In this document: positions 5,563 through 10,069 of the stretch, in pieces
How the letters are laid out: each line of letters begins with the position of its first letter
How positions within the stretch are numbered: the stretch's first letter is position 1
NCBI GenBank assembly: GCA_934597125.1
Contig: CAKTQM010000053.1
Location: 1 to 10,069 of the forward strand
Direction: 5' to 3'
DNA: 10,069 nt
Source of the DNA: an uncultured Oscillospiraceae bacterium
Lineage (GTDB): Bacteria; Bacillota; Clostridia; Oscillospirales; Oscillospiraceae
Notes under the pieces: generated by a model
What the model was told of the DNA's origin: nothing
The model's input: the letters and a program-made list of their open reading frames with translations, nothing else
The model's database searches: none
Program-made: the position numbers and the translations under genes

Positions 5563-6732
5563 TCAGTCAACAGTGCGCCGTTTTGCGGCAAAAAGTGCTT
5601 CAAAACGGCTTTTTTGTGCCGGTGTCATGCGGTTTTTATACTGATTGAGCAATGTGTCGGCCTGCTGGGTTTTCCCCTGCTTGAGATAGCGGGTCATGGC
5701 CCGCTCCAGACTGTCCGCCGCGGTGGAGCTGAGGGAGGCGGTGTTGCCGGTGCTGGATACGGCGCTGGCGGTGTCGGCGGCAAAGCGCATGCCCTTCTGC
5801 TCTGCGGCGGCCTTGTCGGCGTAGTAGTCCAGCAGAAGCTGATAGTTTTTCAAGTCGCGGCTGCTGATCTGGTCATAGCGGCTCTGCGCCTGAGCCACCT
5901 CCTTCTGCCACGCGGCCACCTGATCCTGCCAGTGGTCGTATTCCTCCGCCTCCTGCCCCTGCAGCAGCTGATAGCGGTTCAGCAGCGCATCGCCCGCGTC
6001 ACGATAGCGGCTGTAGGCGGCGGACTGCAGCTGCGGCAGCACGTCGGAGAGCTTCTGCAGATAGCTGTGGTACGCCTGCTGGGCGGCGGACTGGGCGTAG
6101 CTGGAGCCGTACCCGCCGGTCAGATGAGCGGCCTGTCCCAGCGTGTCCCGCATGGCGGCGCTGCCCTGACGGGCGTACTGGCGGGCATAGGACTGATACG
6201 CCAGATCCGCCGCGGGGTCATAGGTAAAGCCCGGGCGGCTGCTGATCTCCTGATACAGTTCCTCCAGCTGCTGCGTAAAACGGGAGGTGTAGTCCCCGGG
6301 TCTCCCGGCGGACAGGCTGTCCAGACGGCTGCGGGCTTCATTGGCCTCGTCAGAGGGCGTATAGCCCTGCTCCAGCCGCTTCAGGGCGGCGGAAGTAGCG
6401 GCGGATACGCTGCCGGTGGCCGCGCTGCCGGAGCTGACGCTGCCGCCGGAGCCGGATGTACGGCCACCGCCGAAAGCGGTGCCCGCGCCGCTGCCGTTGC
6501 CGCTGCCGGAGCTGTCGGGGACAGCCATTAGACTGCCCCAGGTCTCCTTTCCGGCGATGCCGTCCAGCTTCAGGTTGTTCTTTTTCTGATAGTCCCGCAC
6601 AGCGGCCTGGGTCTTTTCACCGAAGATGCCGTCCACGGCCAGATCGTAGCCGTGCTGGTTCAATACGGTCTGCAGCTGGCTGACCGCGCTGCCGGTGGAG
6701 CCGTAGCCCACCTGGCGGTATGTAGATGCCAT
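5563..6732 (-). CDS. Phage-type protein with N-terminal peptidoglycan-binding domain
   Basis: This 389-residue protein starts at an ATG with AGGAGGA (6742-6748) 9 bases upstream. Residues about 8-68 form a PG_binding_1 domain: GSTGSAVSQLQTVL, then VDGIFGEKTQAAVRDYQKK and LDGIAGKETWGSL, the pattern that binds cell-wall peptide stems. A Gly/Ser-rich linker (72-110) leads to a long, charged, Tyr/Gln/Ala-rich helical body (about 116-315) containing DTLGQAAHLTGGYGSSYAQ (196-214), a stretch I recall from Clostridia phage and prophage proteins. A second low-complexity linker (318-340) precedes a basic helical tail. No signal peptide, membrane segment or lytic catalytic motif is visible, so it is more likely a virion-associated wall-binding or structural protein than an endolysin. 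It is the last gene of the tail-type operon, 27 bases after the fibre gene. Exact role unknown. Confidence 0.8.
   Translation of the reverse strand: MASTYRQVGYGSTGSAVSQLQTVLNQHGYDLAVDGIFGEKTQAAVRDYQKKNNLKLDGIAGKETWGSLMAVPDSSGSGNGSGAGTAFGGGRTSGSGGSVSSGSAATGSVSAATSAALKRLEQGYTPSDEANEARSRLDSLSAGRPGDYTSRFTQQLEELYQEISSRPGFTYDPAADLAYQSYARQYARQGSAAMRDTLGQAAHLTGGYGSSYAQSAAQQAYHSYLQKLSDVLPQLQSAAYSRYRDAGDALLNRYQLLQGQEAEEYDHWQDQVAAWQKEVAQAQSRYDQISSRDLKNYQLLLDYYADKAAAEQKGMRFAADTASAVSSTGNTASLSSTAADSLERAMTRYLKQGKTQQADTLLNQYKNRMTPAQKSRFEALFAAKRRTVD
5577..5615 (+). terminator. Terminator-like hairpin reading rightward, inside a minus-strand gene end
   Basis: GCCGTTTTG (5577-5585) and CAAAACGGC (5601-5609) pair perfectly over 9 bp with a 15-base loop, followed by TTTTTT (5610-5615). 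This has the layout of a rho-independent terminator on the plus strand, yet it overlaps the last codons of the minus-strand gene. It may stop antisense transcription entering the phage-type operon from the left, or be chance. The long loop weakens it. Confidence 0.4.
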
Positions 6733-6759
6733 ATAAATCGTTCCTCCTGTTGTGTGTTG

Positions 6760-8334
6760 TCAGCTCAGCCGCTGCCAGACATATACCGCCAGATAGGGCG
6801 GCAGGATGCTGAAGGGCTGGCCTCCGCCGGTGGACTGGGAGTCCATGTCCACCGTGTGGTCGTGATTGATGCACAGTGCGTCGGTACTCAGCGCGCGGCC
6901 GCCGGAGCCGCCGCTCCAGCTTTCGGCATAAACGCCGCTGCCGGAGCTGCCCTGGGCCACGTTGGGGATGCCGTGGTCGTGGGTGGTGGAGTCCACGCTG
7001 GTAAAGCCCTCCACATGGTGCAGATGGGGCGGCAGCTGCTGCTCGGTCAGAGTCTGGGTGGCCTGTCCGCCGATAGTGCCGGCGGCATAGGTCTGGCTCG
7101 CCGCCAGCAAAAACCGGTCGCGGATCCGCTGCCATGTGCCGCCCAGGGTGATGGCGGGATCCGTGTCCGCCGTGGACAGATACAGCGAGCCCACGGGATA
7201 AAGCAGATCCACCAGCGTTTTGCCGCCCACGGTAAGGCTGCCTGCCGCCACCCTGCCCGCCACGGTCATGTCGCCGTCAAACCCCGCGTCCCAGGCGCAC
7301 TGCAGCGTGGGACTGTCCGCCAGCTTGCCGAAGGCGGCCCCCACGCCGCCGCTGCGCAGGTGAAAGGCCACCGCCGCGTTGGAGGAGGTATAGCTGACGG
7401 CGCGGACGTTGCCCACCGTGTCCACGGCGGACAGCTCCACCTCATAGGTGGTGTCTTTGTCCAGCGTCTCGGCGATCTGGGTAGTCAGGCCACTGACCAG
7501 CGTGGTGTAGTCGCCGTACTCGCCTCCCACAGGACGGTAGCGGGCCCGCAGCGTCACGGTGTTGCGGCCGTCCAGCGGCCAGCAGGAGCCGGCGGCCTTT
7601 ACCCGCAGGCAGGCGCCGCCGCTGTCCTCCGCACCGGCGGCGTTGCACCGGAAGGCCACCGAGGTCTGCAGTGCCGGCGTCTGATAATCGAATACCGCCG
7701 CCGGTGTGGCCGTCACCGTGGCGGTGCGGCCGCGGGAGTCGGTCACCACGGCGGTGGGCGTCAGTGTGCCCGCCATGCCGATGGGGGCGGTGACGCCGGA
7801 AAACCCCTTCACCGTCTGTCCGGCAAAGGTGAAGCGGCACTCCGTCAGCCGCGCGCCGCCCACAGCGGCGGCCTCTACCTTGTACTGCAGCCGGCTCATG
7901 CCCCGCACCCACAGTCCCCACTGCTCCAGCAGCGCATTGTCGTTCACCAGCGTCACCGCCAGCGTGGCGCTGGGGCGCATGGTGTCCGGCACGTAGGCGG
8001 TAAAGGGATAGCTCTTGGTGCAGAAATTGGGGTTGCTCAGCTGGTCGAAGCGGCTGGTGTAGGCCACCGTCATGGTTAGCGTGCCGGTGCCGGATACGCT
8101 GTCGGGAAGGGTCAGACACAGGCTCTCCTCCGGCGTCCAGCGGAACACCACGCGGGTCTCCTCCTGAGATACGATAGCCAGCTGCGCGGCGGAGATGTCG
8201 GCGGAAACGCCCTGAAAGCTGTAGTGGAACCGAAAGCTGTATAAAGAGGAGGGCCGCGTCGCCACCAGCGTATTGGCCGCGCCGATGGTAATGTCTCCCC
8301 AGCTCAGGGTGAAATCTTTTTCTGTGATGGCCAT
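6760..8334 (-). CDS. DUF859-like phage fibre/baseplate protein with collar-type C-terminal domain
   Basis: This 524-residue protein starts at the ATG at 8334. That start has GGAGGA (8340-8345) 5 bases upstream and lies 2 bases after the preceding stop; a longer in-frame opening to 8388 would overlap that gene needlessly. Residues 1-325 are beta-rich, Thr/Val-rich and Ig-like, resembling the siphophage DUF859 family. Residues about 324-371 (FHLRSGGVGAAFGKL, then MTVAGRVAAGSLTVGG) form the usual link into a tip domain. Residues about 377-524 match phage collar/baseplate tip proteins: YPVGSLYLS, GGTWQRIRDRFLLAA, AGTIGGQATQTL and the end LPPYLAVYVWQR. Clustered histidines (HLHH 437-440, HDH 452-454, HDH 491-493) suggest metal binding, as in known HxH phage fibre tips. 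It probably acts in host recognition at the virion tail. Family names are by eye. Confidence 0.85.
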   Translation of the reverse strand: MAITEKDFTLSWGDITIGAANTLVATRPSSLYSFRFHYSFQGVSADISAAQLAIVSQEETRVVFRWTPEESLCLTLPDSVSGTGTLTMTVAYTSRFDQLSNPNFCTKSYPFTAYVPDTMRPSATLAVTLVNDNALLEQWGLWVRGMSRLQYKVEAAAVGGARLTECRFTFAGQTVKGFSGVTAPIGMAGTLTPTAVVTDSRGRTATVTATPAAVFDYQTPALQTSVAFRCNAAGAEDSGGACLRVKAAGSCWPLDGRNTVTLRARYRPVGGEYGDYTTLVSGLTTQIAETLDKDTTYEVELSAVDTVGNVRAVSYTSSNAAVAFHLRSGGVGAAFGKLADSPTLQCAWDAGFDGDMTVAGRVAAGSLTVGGKTLVDLLYPVGSLYLSTADTDPAITLGGTWQRIRDRFLLAASQTYAAGTIGGQATQTLTEQQLPPHLHHVEGFTSVDSTTHDHGIPNVAQGSSGSGVYAESWSGGSGGRALSTDALCINHDHTVDMDSQSTGGGQPFSILPPYLAVYVWQRLS

Positions 8335-8336
8335 GC

Positions 8337-9101
8337 TTATCCTCCGATCCATTTGAATGACAGTCCGTTGGCGCTGTCCATGCGCCACGGGCCGATGCTG
8401 ACGCTGTCCAGCACCGTGATGTTGGTGATGTACAGCCGGTTGTTGGACACATAGGCGATCTCCGTGCTGTCCTGCCAGAAGCTCAGCCGCTGGGCGGTGA
8501 ACACGGCGCGGAAGTTGTTCTGCTCCACCACCTGACGGCCATCCACCTCCGTGGTAGTCAGATTCTGCCCCACCGCTACGCCGTAGACCGGCGCGGGGCC
8601 GTCATAGTAGACAATGCCTGTGCGGATGTAGCCCTCCGTGTCCAGCTTATAGGTGGAAAAGGCGGCGTCCACCGCCGCCACGTTGGCGGCCAGATCGCTG
8701 CAAAAGCTGTAGTACTGGGTCAGCGCCTCCGGATTGGCCTCCAGATAGGCGCTCAACCGCTGCACATAGGTGCCGAACTGGGAGGCGGCCACGTATTCCT
8801 CTCCCAGCCGCACCTCCAGCTGCTCCATGCTGCGCGTCACCTGCTTGGCGGTTTTGATGATCATGGCCCGCAGATTCTGGAACTGTTCACGGTTTTCCAG
8901 CGCTGTTTTTTCGGCGGCGCTGGCCGCGGCGCCGGTCTTCCGCTGCACGCCGGTGCTTCCGGCGATGCCGGTTTGCCCGCCCTCCAGCGCCGACAGCGCC
9001 ATGTTCAGCTGTTGTGCCATCTGGAAGAGATAGGAATACTGCTGTGCCAGCTGCTGCTGCACCGATCCGTTGGGATACGGCGGCATGGGAAAATCGCTCA
9101 C
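8337..9101 (-). CDS. Phage minor structural (tail) protein
   Basis: This 254-residue protein starts at a GTG that overlaps the preceding stop by 4 bases (GTGA at 9098-9101). A GGGAG ribosome site at 9111-9115 gives about 9 bases of spacing. Residues 12-40 and 60-160 are predicted helical and possibly coiled (Gln/Ala/Glu-rich). Residues about 160-254 are beta-rich and carry the pattern FTAQRLSFWQDSTEIAYVSN and NRLYITNITVLDSVSIGPW, common at the C-terminal ends of phage tail/minor structural proteins. In this operon it is free-standing rather than fused to a tail endopeptidase. It lacks a signal peptide and membrane segments. It probably contributes to the distal tail or baseplate, next to the fibre protein encoded downstream. 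No enzymatic motif is visible and the precise function is unknown. Confidence 0.78.
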   Translation of the reverse strand: MSDFPMPPYPNGSVQQQLAQQYSYLFQMAQQLNMALSALEGGQTGIAGSTGVQRKTGAAASAAEKTALENREQFQNLRAMIIKTAKQVTRSMEQLEVRLGEEYVAASQFGTYVQRLSAYLEANPEALTQYYSFCSDLAANVAAVDAAFSTYKLDTEGYIRTGIVYYDGPAPVYGVAVGQNLTTTEVDGRQVVEQNNFRAVFTAQRLSFWQDSTEIAYVSNNRLYITNITVLDSVSIGPWRMDSANGLSFKWIGG

Positions 9102-10069
9102 GGCAGGTCACTCCCTTTCTCATACACCGCGCTGATGCTGTAAAGACGGCAGCCGCCGTGTCCCGTCAGCCGCAGCCGCAGCTGGGCGCATCGCACCGGC
9201 CGCGCCGTCAGCAGTCCCCAGCGCATCTGCCGGGGGTTGCCCCGTATCTCGCCGGCATACTGCCAGTGGCGTCCCTCGTCATAGCTGAGATACGCCCGCA
9301 CCCATGCGCCGTTCTCCGGCAAAAGCCGCAGATCCACGCGCTGCACATACTTCTGCTCCGGCGTGTCCAGCCCCAGCTCGCCGGTCTCTGCATACCAGTC
9401 GATGTCCGCCTCGTCTGCCCCATCGCCGCCCTGCAGCGCCGTGATGCCGTCCGCCGTCATCGCGTACAGCACGCCGCCGCTGCGGGCAAACTGCCTGACG
9501 TGCAGGCCGTCCTGCCGGTACCACAACCCGCGGGCGGTGTCATAGACCAGCAGATGGCTCTCGCCGTTGCGCCGGGCCGACAGCCAGTAGTGCCCCTCCG
9601 CCGCGCCGCCCACCGCGTTCTCGTACCGCTCGTCGCCAAAGGCGGCGGACACCAGCCGCGGCATGCTGCCGTCAAAGGCGTACACGCCCCCCGTGCCGTG
9701 ATAGTACAGCACGCCATCCGCCACCGCCGGCGAGCGGCCGCTGCCCTGCCTCACGCCGGGGCATTGCAGCGATGTGATCTGGTGGGCGCCCGCGGCGCTG
9801 ATGTACAGCCGCTCCACGCTGTGCTCCTTGAAAAACAGAACCGTCCCCAGATACGCCGCCACGCCGGTGAACACACCGTCGCTTCCCCGCGCGGCGGCAT
9901 AGCTGTCAGTAGCCAGTCCAGCAAAGGCGTTCCAGTTGCGGAAGTCCCCCAGCGCGCTGCCGTATACGGCGTTGACGCTCTGCCCGTCCACAATGCCGTA
10001 TTTGCAGCCCCACAGCCGGTTGCCGCACTCCACCACGAAATCCATGTCCGGCACATAGCGCCGCACCGT
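9098..10069 (-). CDS. Phage virion protein with propeller-like repeats, C-terminal part
   Basis: The frame is open to the right edge, so at least 323 C-terminal residues are present and the real start is outside; the GTG three bases from the edge should not be taken as the start. The sequence MDFVVECGNRLWGCKYG, then LGDFRNWNAFAGLATDSYAA, FFKEHSVERLYI, and repeated short units of the type GVLYYHGTGGVYAFDG and GGVLYAMTADGITAL suggest a beta-propeller-like protein. This type is familiar from Firmicutes prophages just upstream of minor tail genes. The final 90 residues (SYDEGRHWQYAGEI, then RCAQLRLRLTG) look like a beta-sandwich. It overlaps the next gene by 4 bases, so it is co-translated with it. 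Its place in the virion (neck, tail or spike) cannot be settled from sequence alone. Confidence 0.75.
   Translation of the reverse strand, partial: TVRRYVPDMDFVVECGNRLWGCKYGIVDGQSVNAVYGSALGDFRNWNAFAGLATDSYAAARGSDGVFTGVAAYLGTVLFFKEHSVERLYISAAGAHQITSLQCPGVRQGSGRSPAVADGVLYYHGTGGVYAFDGSMPRLVSAAFGDERYENAVGGAAEGHYWLSARRNGESHLLVYDTARGLWYRQDGLHVRQFARSGGVLYAMTADGITALQGGDGADEADIDWYAETGELGLDTPEQKYVQRVDLRLLPENGAWVRAYLSYDEGRHWQYAGEIRGNPRQMRWGLLTARPVRCAQLRLRLTGHGGCRLYSISAVYEKGSDLP

Noticed and set aside
4611..5648. Plus-strand open frame of 345 codons opposite the sortase
   Set aside because: It is low-complexity and His/Val/Ile/Leu-rich, with no ribosome site. The minus-strand sortase has the catalytic triad and a good ribosome site.
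6652..8079. Plus-strand open frame of 475 codons opposite the fibre gene
   Set aside because: Its Gly/Ala/Arg/His-rich composition is a shadow of the fibre protein, whose conserved YPVGSLYLS and LPPYLAVYVW motifs lie on the minus strand.
8335..8388. Longer N terminus for the fibre gene, starting at 8388
   Set aside because: It would overlap the upstream gene by about 50 bases. The ATG at 8334 has GGAGGA at the right distance and begins the conserved MAITEKDFTLSWGD region.

Overview
The window looks like the chromosome of a GC-rich anaerobic gut Clostridium relative, most likely Oscillospiraceae/Ruminococcaceae (the Flavonifractor, Oscillibacter, Intestinimonas group is a guess). The reasons are a butyrate kinase next to an indolepyruvate:ferredoxin oxidoreductase, strong AGGAGG-type ribosome binding sites, a class B sortase, GTAGGGG/CCCCTAC repeat clusters, and Firmicutes-type phage tail genes. 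No rRNA, tRNA, CRISPR array, transposase or integrase was seen.

Positions 2-3134 (+ strand) form a catabolic operon: the 3' end of butyrate kinase (buk), then iorA and iorB, closed by a strong rho-independent terminator. IorAB oxidatively decarboxylates aryl (or related) 2-oxoacids to acyl-CoA and reduced ferredoxin. An acyl kinase on the same transcript could recover ATP from the matching acyl phosphate, so the layout suggests amino-acid fermentation with substrate-level phosphorylation.

Positions 3135-3487 hold no credible gene. They contain an approximately 209-bp cluster of inverted repeats bounded by a perfect 11-bp inverted repeat, resembling a REP/MITE-like non-coding element, and then a good promoter for the next gene. 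Positions 3488-4357 (+) encode a rhomboid-like multi-pass membrane protein that lacks the catalytic GxSG and His motifs and carries a cytosolic Cys/His zinc-binding tail. A bidirectional terminator at 4373-4406 separates it from a convergent gene.

Positions 4422-5405 (- strand) encode a class B sortase with the full His/Cys/Arg triad. Unusually, it has a lipobox at its N terminus and a Thr/Lys/Asp-rich repetitive C-terminal tail, so it may be a lipid-anchored sortase.

Positions 5563-10069 (- strand) are a compact phage tail-type operon, transcribed from the right edge leftward. It holds a partial virion protein (4-bp overlap with the next gene), a minor structural protein, a DUF859-like fibre protein ending in a collar/receptor-binding domain, and last a peptidoglycan-binding-domain protein with a long helical body. 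No holin or endolysin follows; the next co-oriented gene is the sortase. This is either the edge of a prophage or a degraded or domesticated tail module. The two most interesting items are the lipobox sortase and the peptidoglycan-binding virion-like protein beside it.
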